A DNA stretch of 64,000 nt. It comes from Perlabentimonas sp041656735 (lineage in GTDB: Bacteria > Bacteroidota > Bacteroidia > Bacteroidales > Tenuifilaceae). The position numbers were made by a program, and so were the translations under genes. Shown here piece by piece: positions 26,100-33,946 of the stretch (positions within the stretch are counted from its first letter, which is position 1; every line of letters starts with the position of its first letter). The notes beneath the pieces are model-generated. The model was not told the DNA's origin, ran no database searches, and was given only the letters and a program-made list of their open reading frames with translations. Location of the stretch: NCBI GenBank assembly GCA_041656735.1, contig JBBACY010000001.1:189303-253302 (forward strand). Direction: 5' to 3'.

Positions 26100-26355
26100 T
26101 AGCGTAACAGTGATTTGTGTTGATTCTTTAAGGTTGCGGTGCTCTGCACCTTTGGGGCTGCAGAAGTGATGGTTCTGTTACTAAGGTTACGGTGTGTTGC
26201 ACTGTGCCTTTGGGGCTGCGGTGGTGATGGTTCTGTTACAAAGATTGCGGTGCTCTGCACCTTGTTTTGTAACACAACGTAATCTTTATAGCGACAGCGT
26301 TGCGGAATATTTGTTGAAGCTGGTTTTATCGGCATTGCCTGAGGTGCAGCGCACC
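26100..26355. repeat. Left array of palindrome-bearing repeats (transposase side)
   Basis: About 2.5 copies of a 53/58-bp unit containing GGTGCTCTGCACC, or the degraded GTTGCACTGTGCC, followed by TTTGGGGCTGCGGTGGTGAT and GGTTCTGTTACAAAG. A terminal module (TAGCGACAGCGTTGCG... GAAGCTGGTTTTATCGGC) then ends in the palindrome GGTGCAGCGCACC at 26343-26355. That palindrome lies 8 bp beyond the transposase stop codon. Confidence 0.85.
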
Positions 26356-26363
26356 GTAACTCT

Positions 26364-26843
26364 TTATTCCCAGCTGTTTATATTGTCAAAAAAGCCAAAA
26401 AGATACTCATCTTTATACTTCAAATCATTCTTTTGCAAAATGTCCAGATACTCTTTTTTGAAAGAACGCTTCCGATGATGATCTTCTTGATTTAGCACGT
26501 ATTTTACAACGCGATCAACGGCCGAGCGTGAATGAGAAAATGCGCCATACCCCTTTTGCCAATCAAACTTGAATTTCGTAAAATTTTCCTGTTTTATCCA
26601 TGCATTTGTTGATGTTTTAATTTCTTCCACCAAAGCGGGGATTAAATGGTTCACATTATAACCGATAAAAATATGAATGTGGTCTGGCATACATCCAATG
26701 GCTAGCATTTTGTGATTATGCGTTTGAACAATACCCGTTATGTACTTTTCCAATTTCTCTTTCCATGCTTTGCCGATAAGAGCGCCCCTGTTTTTAGGGC
26801 TAAAAACCAAATGAACGTAGAACTGTGTGTAAGTATTGGCCAT
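26364..26843 (-). CDS. Y1 (HUH) transposase, IS200/TnpA-REP type
   Basis: A 159-residue transposase of the IS200/IS605 or REP-associated (RAYT) class, which moves single-stranded DNA and recognises hairpins. The HUH motif is MPDHIHIFIG with His55 and His57. The catalytic tyrosine is Tyr115 in VVKYVLNQEDHH. The length and opening (MANTYTQFYVHLVFSPKNRG) match common Bacteroidota Y1 transposases. I chose the ATG at 26843; an in-frame start at 26900 lacks the family opening. No tnpB is adjacent. Matching repeat modules lie on both sides, so the element itself probably spans about 26356-26954. The frame is intact and may be active. Confidence 0.93.
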   Translation of the reverse strand: MANTYTQFYVHLVFSPKNRGALIGKAWKEKLEKYITGIVQTHNHKMLAIGCMPDHIHIFIGYNVNHLIPALVEEIKTSTNAWIKQENFTKFKFDWQKGYGAFSHSRSAVDRVVKYVLNQEDHHRKRSFKKEYLDILQKNDLKYKDEYLFGFFDNINSWE

Positions 26844-26925
26844 TTTAGTTTGTGTTTTGATATGTACTTTAAAATTATTGATTAATTGTTTAATCCACAA
26901 ATAATGTTCTGTTTTTTGATGGTGC

Positions 26926-26971
26926 GTATCCTATTACTAATACAGGATACCTTAGTTAGCGGCAATGCCGC
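26926..26971. repeat. Two hairpins upstream of the transposase
   Basis: GTATCCT (26926-26932) and AGGATAC (26944-26950) form a perfect 7-bp inverted repeat with an 11-nt loop. Nine bases on lies GCGGCAATGCCGC (26959-26971), a 6-bp inverted repeat around one base. The first could be the subterminal hairpin of the IS200-like element; the second opens the adjacent repeat module. Confidence 0.55.
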
Positions 26972-27515
26972 ATAACCTTTGCTGAGGCTGGGTTCAGGGG
27001 TATCGTTTTAGGTGCGCTGCACCTTTGGGGTTGCGGTCGTGATGGTTCTGTTACAAAGATTGCGGTGTGTTGCACTGTGCCTTTGGGGCTGCGGTGGTGA
27101 TGATTCTGTTACAAAGATTGCGGTGTGTTGCTCTGCACCTTTTGGGCTGCGGTGGTGATGGTTCTGTTACAAAGGTTGCGGTGCTCTGCACCTTTGGGGT
27201 TGCGGTGGTGATGATTCTGTTACAAAGATTGCGGTGTGTTGCTCTGCACCTTTTGGGCTGCGGTGGTGATGGTTCTGTTACAAAGATTGCGGTGCTCTGC
27301 ACCTTGTCTTGTAACACAACGTAATCTTTATAGCGGCAGCGTTGCGTAATATTTGTCGAAGCTGGTTTTTAGGGGCATTGTTTGAGGTGCAGCGCACCGT
27401 AATATTTGTTGAAGCTGGTTTCAGAGGCATCGCCAGAGGTGCAGAGCACCGGAATATTTGTTGAAGCTGGTTTCAGAGGCATCGCCAGAGGTGCAGCGCA
27501 CCGTAACCTTTTTTA
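26955..27515. repeat. Right array: 58-bp and 52-bp palindrome-bearing tandem repeats
   Basis: From 27000 to about 27310 there are five tandem units with period 58 bp (one shortened to 53 by loss of GTGTT). Each carries GGTGC-type palindrome remnants and GGTTCTGTTACAAAG; the TTCTGTT words sit at about 27046, 27104, 27162, 27215 and 27273. From about 27335 to 27515 a second family has period 52: GGTGCAGCGCACC or GGTGCAGAGCACC at 27386, 27438 and 27490, each followed by AATATTTGTTGAAGCTGG or its start. The junction between the families (CTTGTCTTGTAACACAACG) repeats that of the left array. Open frames here are only translations of the repeats. Confidence 0.9.
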
Positions 27516-27718
27516 TGTTACAAAGATGATGGTGCTTGGCACCTATATAAAAATGCCCAATTCCGTACATAAGGCATATCGATGTATAATGTATGCACCT
27601 GATTAGCAGGCTGTTAATCACTTTGGCATATATGTTGATATGTATATGTTGATTAACGAGATTGTCCGAAAGCGGACTTTATAAGTTCTTTGAAGATATT
27701 TTTTGTGTGGTGATTAGA

Positions 27719-27995
27719 GGGGAAAGTGAGAAGTTAAAAGTTAAAAGTTAAAAGTTAAAAGTGAGAAGTTAAAAGTGAAAAGTGAAAAGTGAGAAGTTAA
27801 AAGTGAGAAGTTAAAAGTTAAAAGTGAAAAGTGAAAAGTGAACAGTAATCATTAGGGTATCGCCTTCACACACTCGTAACCCGTAACCCATAACTCGCAA
27901 CCCGTAACCCATAACTCGTAACTCGTAACCCATAACCCGCAACTCGCAACCCGTAACTCGCAACCCGTAACCCTCTCAACCTTAACCTTTCGGTA
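27719..27995. repeat. Composite block: GTKARAA heptamers, 30-bp module, YAACYCR heptamers
   Basis: About 17 units of a 7-bp repeat (GTGAAAA, GTTAAAA, GTGAGAA) at 27724-27845 run into the module CAGTAATCATTAGGGTATCG + CCTTCACACA (about 27842-27873). About 16 units of YAACYCR (AACCCGT, AACCCAT, AACTCGC) follow, ending in CTCTCAACCTTAACC. The order of modules is the same as in the block at 10025-10541. Confidence 0.9.
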
Positions 27996-28143
27996 ACTCG
28001 CAGCACTTCTAGTTCAGTGCAACGCACGTAAATTTTAACTCCCAACCCCTCACGTTCACCCCAAAAATAAACCCGTTCGTCATAAAAATTGTAACAATTA
28101 TCTAATAGCTGTAAACTTATTAACATATGTACGTATTACTTGT

Positions 28144-28174
28144 TGACAACTCGTTTTTTTATGGTTAGATTTGC
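28144..28174 (+). promoter_or_regulatory. Strong consensus promoter of the secreted-protein operon
   Basis: TTG (28144-28146), 20 bp, then TAGATTTG (28167-28174): a complete Bacteroidota -33/-7 promoter. Transcription should begin near 28180, leaving a leader of about 300 nt before the ATG at 28485. Confidence 0.75.
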
Positions 28175-28224
28175 ACCCAGTTTTTAGAGTGTAAAAGGAT
28201 AGCCAACAGAGCGAAACAGTGAAA

Positions 28225-28287
28225 ATGAGAGAGATAAAACCCATTATAAACGAACCTTTTAAACCAATAACTATGAATAGAACTTAA
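28225..28287 (+). CDS. Possible 20-residue leader peptide
   Basis: A short frame in the long leader, ATG to TAA, encoding MREIKPIINEPFKPITMNRT. It lies between the promoter and the hairpins. There is no independent sign of translation; it is recorded because of its position only. Confidence 0.15.
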   Translation: MREIKPIINEPFKPITMNRT

Positions 28288-28292
28288 GATAG

Positions 28293-28423
28293 GGCTTCGA
28301 GAACCTCAGCCCCCAGAACGTAAAACGGAAACGCAGAACAAATTAACAGATCGAGGTTTCAATAGCCTCAACCACCGAAACAAAGAGGCTTCGAGTTACT
28401 CGGTGGCTGAGGCTCTCGAAGCC
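28293..28423 (+). promoter_or_regulatory. Structured 5' leader with competing hairpins
   Basis: The right arm GGCTGAGGCTCTCGAAGCC (28405-28423) can pair with 28293-28311 (18 of 19 bases). Its second half, CTCGAAGCC, can instead pair with a local copy of GGCTTCGAG at 28387-28395. The overlapping stretch TCGGTGGCTGAGG (28400-28412) can pair with CCTCAACCACCGA (28366-28378, 12 of 13). These pairings exclude one another, as expected of a switch-like or attenuating leader. I do not recognise a known riboswitch. Confidence 0.55.
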
Positions 28424-28484
28424 ACAAAAACGAAAAACAAACAAACACAACAAATTAAATTTACTTACTAAACAACAACAAATT

Positions 28485-29432
28485 ATGAAAAAACAAAATT
28501 TACTCAAACTGGCCTTCACAATGTTGGCTATGGTTTTTATGACTGGTGTTATGGCGCAGGAGGTAACAGCAATAAACCATGATGATGATGCTGCAACTGG
28601 AACTAATTATGTAGAGGCAGCAACAACTGAAACTTATCAAACTGTAGGTATTGACTTAAGGCTTTATGTTCGTCCAGACGTTGTCTATAGCCCTAGCTAT
28701 ACTGGTACAGGTGCAGCCGGTACTGGCTTAAATGATGATTCAAGATGGAGATGGGTTTCTGGTGCGGATTATGCAGGTGGTACTGAAGTAAAAGCTGCAA
28801 CTAAAGAGAACTGGGTAGATATTACCGGCCCAGCAGCATCAACACCTGTTACCTATTGGGTGTTAGAAAGTAACACCGCATTTTCTTGTGTAGGTGATGC
28901 AACTTCTCATGTTGTAAATGGCGTAGCTGTACCCTCTGCTGACTTTGTAGGCGTAGGAACTGGTTGGGATGTAGTTACTGCTAACTATGCTTTCAGACGT
29001 TGTGCATCAGGAACAGATATAGGAGATGTTCTTAACATTACCCTAACAGAAGATGGTGCACCAACCGATGCACAAGAATATACCTATGGTATAACAGCTA
29101 CGCAACAAGCATTAGATGCAAACCTAGAGGCAACCGGTACTCCTACTGATGTAACAGACACTTATGGTAAATCAGCAGCACCTACTATACTTGTTGCAGG
29201 TTTGAATCCAACTCATACAATACCTTCACTACCATTAATTGATGCTAGCACTCCTACTCAGTACATATTTACTATAACATCTAATAGCATTTATTCAAAT
29301 ATTTCTATTAGATCTCAATTAAGAGGTGGTGTTACTCAAGCAGGATATAATGGCGCAGCAACTACAATAACTTATACACTTCTTCCTGTTCCAACAACTG
29401 GTCCTATTTTCCATATACCAAACAACTTCTAG
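28485..29432 (+). CDS. Secreted protein of unknown function
   Basis: A 315-residue protein with a clear signal peptide (ending TGVMAQ) and no motif I recognise. The mature part is rich in Thr, Ala, Gly and Asp with few Lys, has two or three Cys (SCVGD, RRCASG), and looks all-beta, as surface or filament proteins do. No C-terminal T9SS sorting domain is visible; it ends GPIFHIPNNF. It is the first gene after a strong promoter with a structured leader. A type B sorting-domain protein and a PorP/SprF protein follow. By context it may be an abundant exported or surface protein linked to that secretion pair; this is inference. Confidence 0.75.
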   Translation: MKKQNLLKLAFTMLAMVFMTGVMAQEVTAINHDDDAATGTNYVEAATTETYQTVGIDLRLYVRPDVVYSPSYTGTGAAGTGLNDDSRWRWVSGADYAGGTEVKAATKENWVDITGPAASTPVTYWVLESNTAFSCVGDATSHVVNGVAVPSADFVGVGTGWDVVTANYAFRRCASGTDIGDVLNITLTEDGAPTDAQEYTYGITATQQALDANLEATGTPTDVTDTYGKSAAPTILVAGLNPTHTIPSLPLIDASTPTQYIFTITSNSIYSNISIRSQLRGGVTQAGYNGAATTITYTLLPVPTTGPIFHIPNNF

Positions 29433-29448
29433 TAAGTTAATAAACACC

Positions 29449-29478
29449 ACACCCCGTTAGTTCGCGCTGGCGGGGTGT
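29449..29478 (+). terminator. Hairpin after the secreted-protein gene
   Basis: ACACCCCG and CGGGGTGT form an 8-bp GC-rich stem with a 14-nt loop, 17 bp after the stop codon. No T-run follows, so it may reduce read-through or stabilise the upstream mRNA rather than terminate fully. Confidence 0.5.
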
Positions 29479-29589
29479 ACTAAGGCCACAGGCCAAAACG
29501 TTCTTTAACAGGTAATATGGGAGGGTTTGCAAACCAGAAACGTAACAACTTGCTTCTGTTCGGGTAGCGAGGATGGGGCAAGTGAAAAG

Positions 29590-29680
29590 TGAAAAGTTTG
29601 CGTACCCCAATGGTCATCGCTAGCATGGGTGAGGTTGCTTCGCACAGTACGCTTGTAATGACGGGGGAAGAGATGAGTGA
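29590..29680. repeat. Dispersed CGTCAT-type repeat copy
   Basis: The word GGTGAGGTTGCTTCGCACAG, then AATGACGGGG, is the same family as the repeat at about 22415-22470, and is preceded by similar GCGTAC...CATCGC sequence. Confidence 0.55.
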
Positions 29681-29756
29681 TGAGTTGCGGGTTCCTGGTT
29701 GCGAGTTGCGAGTTGCGAGTTTACTTACCCGATTGTGATATGCGAAGCGCCAAGGG

Positions 29757-29866
29757 CTAAAAGCCAACAGCCAACAGCCAACAGCCAACAGCCAACAGCC
29801 AACAGCCAACAGCTAACAGCCAACAGCCAACAGCCAAAAGCTAACAGCCAACAGCCAACAGCCAAT
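29757..29866. repeat. Heptanucleotide tandem array (CCAACAG)n
   Basis: About 15 head-to-tail 7-bp units of CCAACAG with a few CTAACAG and CCAAAAG variants, ending 46 bp before the start of the type B sorting-domain gene. A short run of GAGTTGC heptamers lies at about 29685-29725. A 63-codon open frame across the array is only a (heptapeptide)n reading of the repeat. Confidence 0.9.
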
Positions 29867-29912
29867 ACCCTAAAAAATATAAACGAATAACAAAACAACC
29901 AACAGCAATAAC

Positions 29913-31076
29913 TTGAAGAAAACTTTACATATAATACTTTTTTTTATGGCGGCACTTATAGCTGGCCCTAGGGCACAGGCTCAGACTACTGACCTGCCTT
30001 GGGCTTGCGCCGGCACAACCGAAAAGTATTGGGTAAAGGGTTTCAATGGGCAGTCGGATTTTGAGTGGCGTGTTTTTTTTAACAACGGCAGCGCCCTCCG
30101 CACCGAGGTAACCACCGAGGTGTTAACCTATGGAAACGCCGGAGGCGATACCGTACTTATAAGCTGGCCAGTTGCACCCGAGCGGGGTGGGCTATACACC
30201 TTTGAGGTGATTGAAACAACGGCCTACGATTGTATTGGAACCGTGTACACCGAGGATATTGTGGTTAACTCGTCAACAATTAACCTCTCTTTCGATAACG
30301 TACCCACCTCTATGTTTGTGTGTTTGGGCAACGAGAACGTGCTCGACCCCGGCGCACAGTTTATAAACTACCTGTGGAAGGATGGCGATGACAAAACCAA
30401 CCGCTACTATACCACCACCGAAGCTGGCGCCTACGAGGTTAGACTTATTGATAGCGATTACAGCTGTTCGTTCCATGAAATTGAAGCAGGATTCTGGGCT
30501 TTACCCACCGTTGATTTAGGCCCCGATACCGCGCTTAACCTAGCCGAAACCCTTGTGCTCGATGCCTTTGGTTTTAATATTAACAACTACTACTGGTACT
30601 CGTACAACAGCAAAACGAAGGAGTGGATTGAAGATACATACCTCGGAAACAATAGCCATTCTTATCCCGTTGATGCCGGCAAGGGAACCCAGTGGATATC
30701 GGTTGTTGTGGTTGATGAGAATGGTTGCTCCAATAGCGACTCTATTAAGATTGAGGGTGTAGATTTTGGTAAGCTGCGTATACCCAGCGCATTTGTTCCC
30801 AACAGTCCTTTCGAAGAGAACCAGCGATGGAACTTCCCCGCCTCGCAAGAGAGAGGTGGCAGACCGCTCTATCATCTGTTTGATGAAATTGAGGTTCGGG
30901 TATTTAATCGGTGGGGTAGTCCTGTTTTCGAGTCATCGGGCAGAACTTACGAACCGTGGGATGGCCGCGATACAAAGGGTAATCCGCTGCCAATGGACTC
31001 GTACCACTATATTATTCGCCTAAAAATTAGCGGAAAGCAATACCAATATAAAGGTTCTGTAACAATTGTGAGGTAA
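29913..31076 (+). CDS. T9SS type B sorting-domain (CHU_C / gliding motility-associated C-terminal) protein
   Basis: A 387-residue exported protein. A signal peptide (ending GPRAQAQ) is followed by Ig/PKD-like beta modules (about 30-280), with segments such as NEVLDPG-like FxVCLGNENVLDPGAQF and GTQWISVVVVDENGC. The C-terminal 100 residues form the type B sorting domain: LRIPSAFVPNSPFEENQRW, EIEVRVFNRWGSPVFES, WDGRDTKGNPLP and a final KGSVTIVR. Type B cargo crosses the outer membrane through T9SS and usually needs a PorP/SprF partner, encoded immediately downstream. The start is a TTG at 29913; the MKKT opening supports it. The T9SS core genes lie 4 kb away. Confidence 0.92.
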   Translation: MKKTLHIILFFMAALIAGPRAQAQTTDLPWACAGTTEKYWVKGFNGQSDFEWRVFFNNGSALRTEVTTEVLTYGNAGGDTVLISWPVAPERGGLYTFEVIETTAYDCIGTVYTEDIVVNSSTINLSFDNVPTSMFVCLGNENVLDPGAQFINYLWKDGDDKTNRYYTTTEAGAYEVRLIDSDYSCSFHEIEAGFWALPTVDLGPDTALNLAETLVLDAFGFNINNYYWYSYNSKTKEWIEDTYLGNNSHSYPVDAGKGTQWISVVVVDENGCSNSDSIKIEGVDFGKLRIPSAFVPNSPFEENQRWNFPASQERGGRPLYHLFDEIEVRVFNRWGSPVFESSGRTYEPWDGRDTKGNPLPMDSYHYIIRLKISGKQYQYKGSVTIVR

Positions 31077-31134
31077 TAAGTAGGCGCACCAGCGCTTTGA
31101 TACAAGAAAGATTTACTAGCTAAATGGCTACAAA

Positions 31135-32142
31135 ATGATGCGACGATTTTTTATACTATTGGGATTTGTACTACTGGCCAGCGTGTTGCAGGCGCAGCAG
31201 CAGCCCGTGTATAGCCAGTATATGATGAATCCATTTTTGCTAAACCCCGCCATTGCCGGACACTTGGGTTATACCGATTTTAATCTCGTGGCACGCGAAC
31301 AGTGGTTAGGTTACGGCGATGGGCCAAGCACCTACGCGCTAAGCGGTCAAACCCGTGTTTTGCGTACCAGCTTCCGTAACCGAAGTCGTAATGTTCGAAG
31401 TCGTACACGCAGGCGCAGGCCAAGCGGTAGAGTTGGCTTTGGTGGTTATATTTACAATGATAAGAACGGCGCTATGAGCCGTACCGGCTTTCAGGGAACC
31501 TACGCATACCATATCTACGTGCGCGATATTCAGTACAGCGCAGGTGTTTCGCTTTCGGCTTTCCAGTTTCGTGCCGATGTGAATTCCGATGATCTTTTCA
31601 ATAATAATGATAATTCGCTCGACAATGTTCGTCCTATGTACTCACCCGATGCAAATATCGGATTTTTGGTAAGTGCCGAAAATTTCTATGGAGGGATATC
31701 GGCAACCAACCTTATACAAAATGCCATTCAGTTTGGTAACGGAACCAATGAGCTGGCCTACAAGCTACCCCGTTATTACCATATTTTAGCAGGGTATAAA
31801 TACCAGGAGCGTCGTGCCGATTACGGATTTGAGCCCTCTATAATGATTGCTTTTACCGATAGGGCGCTCACCTCGGGCTTTATGGTGCGTAATGCCTGGA
31901 GCATCGATTTTAATGTTAAGGCATCGTACAAGGAGAACTACTGGGCAGGCATATCATTTCGCACCACGGGCACCATTATTACCATGTTTGGATTAAATTA
32001 CCAAAACTTTTATCTAGGCTATGCCTTCGACTATAGCTATGGCGACGTATCGGCCTTTAACCGGTTGGGCTCGCATGAAATTATGCTGGGCATGAAACTT
32101 GGCGATAGCGCCCGCCGATACCGTTGGCTTAACAGGTTTTAA
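31135..32142 (+). CDS. PorP/SprF family type IX secretion outer-membrane protein
   Basis: A 335-residue barrel protein with a signal peptide (ending VLQAQQQ) and the PorP/SprF hallmark YSQYMMNPFLLNPAIAGHLGY near the mature N-terminus, then membrane strands to the C-terminus. Family members tether or help deliver particular T9SS cargo; SprF serves SprB in Flavobacterium. Being 58 bp downstream of a type B cargo gene, it probably serves that protein. An unusual Arg-rich stretch occurs at about residues 74-97 (NRSRNVRSRTRRRRPSGR), probably in a loop. A second family member, porP, heads the T9SS operon at 39921-40856. Confidence 0.93.
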   Translation: MMRRFFILLGFVLLASVLQAQQQPVYSQYMMNPFLLNPAIAGHLGYTDFNLVAREQWLGYGDGPSTYALSGQTRVLRTSFRNRSRNVRSRTRRRRPSGRVGFGGYIYNDKNGAMSRTGFQGTYAYHIYVRDIQYSAGVSLSAFQFRADVNSDDLFNNNDNSLDNVRPMYSPDANIGFLVSAENFYGGISATNLIQNAIQFGNGTNELAYKLPRYYHILAGYKYQERRADYGFEPSIMIAFTDRALTSGFMVRNAWSIDFNVKASYKENYWAGISFRTTGTIITMFGLNYQNFYLGYAFDYSYGDVSAFNRLGSHEIMLGMKLGDSARRYRWLNRF

Positions 32143-32773
32143 ATTAGTGACTTGAGAGGAAAGTGATGAGTGACTAAAGTGATGAGTGACAAGTGACTAA
32201 AGTGATGAGTGACTAAACTGATAAGTGACTAAAGTGGTGAGTGACTAAAGTGACAAGTGACTAAAGTGGTGAGTGACTAAAGTGACAAGTGACTGAAGTG
32301 ACAAGTGACTAAAGTGATAAGTTATAAGTGGTAAGTTGTAAGTGTTTGAAGGCGATAGCTTACTGATTACTGTTAAAGGTTGAGGTTGAGGTTGAGAGGG
32401 TTACGAGTTACGAGTTGCGGGTTGCGAGTTACGGGTTGCGAGTTGCGAGTTATGAGTTACGGGTTTTGAGTTATGGGTTAAAAACCAATGGTTAAGGTGC
32501 AGAGCGCCGAAATATTTGTTGACTCCAAATATTTATGCAAAATGCAAGGTGCAGAGCACCAGAATATTAAGCAAAAATCAACCACCGATAGCGAATAAGG
32601 TTTAGGTTAAGGTTGAGGTTGAGGTTAAGGTTGAGAGGGTTAGGGGTTACGAGTTATGGGTTACGAGTGTGTGAAGGCGATACCCTAATGATTACTGTTC
32701 ACTGATTAATGTTAAAGGTTGAGGCAGCCAATAGCCAATAGCCAACAGCTAACTTTTCACTTTTAACTTCCCC
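32143..32773. repeat. Composite repeat block, orientation B, copy 1
   Basis: In order: GTGACTAAAGTGACA-type units (32150-32340); the module TGAAGGCGATAGCTTACTG + ATTACTGTTAAAGG; GGTTGA hexamers; YGRGTTR heptamers (the reverse complement of YAACYCR); GGTGCAGAGCGCC and GGTGCAGAGCACC palindromes with AATATTTGTTGACTCC; further GGTTRA hexamers; a second TGAAGGCGATACC module; then CCAATAG/CCAACAG units and CTTTTCA heptamers. It ends at the stop codon side of the BPL_N gene. Nearly the same succession recurs at 33960-34606. Confidence 0.9.
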
Positions 32774-33907
32774 CTATATCTCTTCAAAAAACCGTATTGC
32801 AGCTTCTATTTTTGCTTTAGCCGCTTCATTTTTCTCATTCTTTAATGCAGCGCGTAAATCGGGTAGGTAGTAGGTAAACTCGGAGTTGGAGATGTACTCG
32901 GCGGCCCTTGCCCTAACCATTGCCGACGAATCGAAAAGTAATCCCTGAACCCAACGTTTAGCATCCCATGATATATTGCTTTCAAGCCAGTTAAGCGCAT
33001 CTACTTTTTCATCGGGTGTACCGTACAGAAATGTTGAATAGTATGCCGACTCCTGCTTTAGCATGCTCTTGGTAAATAGAATTTCCTTTTCAAAAAGCGA
33101 AGGTCTCACTGCATTTGCGTTGTAAGCGGCATACTCCTTACTAAGTGTCCATCTTACCATTCTTGGAATAAGCCATCGCATACCAGGTGTTGCTTCGGGG
33201 TGTGCTATGGTGCTGAAAACGCGACCTTTTCCGTAGCTATTTCCAATAAAGAAAGGTTTAGCGTTGGTCATATTTGCCGGAGCGCCACCCTCTTCATGAA
33301 CATCGCTCTCCATGGTAGCAAATGAGGTGTAATTTATGGTATCGGGAGCATCTATAAATACGGGCCCTTCGTAATACATCACAAAGTTAGTATCGAGTGA
33401 AGCGAGCTCGGGGAATATGTTTAAGCCCTCTTTGGTAAGGGTGAATTTTGCTAGCCCATGCCCACGGTTATCATGTTCAATATCAATAGCCTGAGCTCCA
33501 TTTATTGCAACCGAAGCATAACCAGGCGTATTTGAGAATAGGTAAGCACCAGCGCAAATACCCACAGCACCGCCTCCGTTGGCAATAAAGGTGCGTATGC
33601 GTTCTTGGTTTTCGTGCCCAAGGTTTAAGTACTGCCGACTACCGCCGCCACCTGGAATAATAATTGCATCGAGAGAATCTAAACACCCGTTAGCTATATC
33701 GGTAGTTGTGATAAGCTTCACGTGCATTTCCTTATCTATTTTAATCGCTTCAATTGTTTCCCAAACACAGGTTTGAGCGCCCCCGTGCCCATCGAATACG
33801 CCAACTTTAATTGTATTTTCGTTGAGACGGGGATTTTGCGTTTGATTGCTGCCACACGAGTATGTGAATAAAGCAAATGCGACGATTATAGAAGTTAGAT
33901 ATCTCAT
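32774..33907 (-). CDS. Lipoprotein with BPL_N (glutamine amidotransferase-like) domain
   Basis: A 377-residue predicted lipoprotein (lipid Cys18 in LFTYSC). Residues about 33-265 match the BPL_N domain, a class I glutamine amidotransferase-like fold: VGVFDGHGGAQTCVWETI, IIPGGGGSRQYLNLG and the nucleophile elbow GICAGAY with Cys118. Residues 290-377 form a helical HEAT-like tail. The enzymatic activity of this family is not established. The gene stands alone between two near-identical composite repeat blocks, and its -33 element lies inside one of them. Confidence 0.85.
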   Translation of the reverse strand: MRYLTSIIVAFALFTYSCGSNQTQNPRLNENTIKVGVFDGHGGAQTCVWETIEAIKIDKEMHVKLITTTDIANGCLDSLDAIIIPGGGGSRQYLNLGHENQERIRTFIANGGGAVGICAGAYLFSNTPGYASVAINGAQAIDIEHDNRGHGLAKFTLTKEGLNIFPELASLDTNFVMYYEGPVFIDAPDTINYTSFATMESDVHEEGGAPANMTNAKPFFIGNSYGKGRVFSTIAHPEATPGMRWLIPRMVRWTLSKEYAAYNANAVRPSLFEKEILFTKSMLKQESAYYSTFLYGTPDEKVDALNWLESNISWDAKRWVQGLLFDSSAMVRARAAEYISNSEFTYYLPDLRAALKNEKNEAAKAKIEAAIRFFEEI

Positions 33908-33946
33908 AAAACAAAAGTTTAGTTTGTTATTAGTGGGTTATTACGG

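Noticed and set aside
26084..27324. Several open frames of 80-90 codons on both strands around the Y1 transposase
   Set aside because: They are in-frame readings of the 52/58-bp repeats, have no start signals and show only repeated peptides such as CRATHRNLCNR.
26100..27515. CRISPR array from the 52/58-bp periodicity
   Set aside because: The whole unit is repeated, without unique spacers, and a transposase rather than cas genes is associated.
27866..28126. 86-codon minus-strand frame with GLRVASY heptads
   Set aside because: Translation of the YAACYCR array.
29699..29890. 63-codon frame with a QQPTANS heptapeptide repeat
   Set aside because: Direct translation of the CCAACAG array; no promoter or coding evidence. 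Discussed as a repeat effect only.
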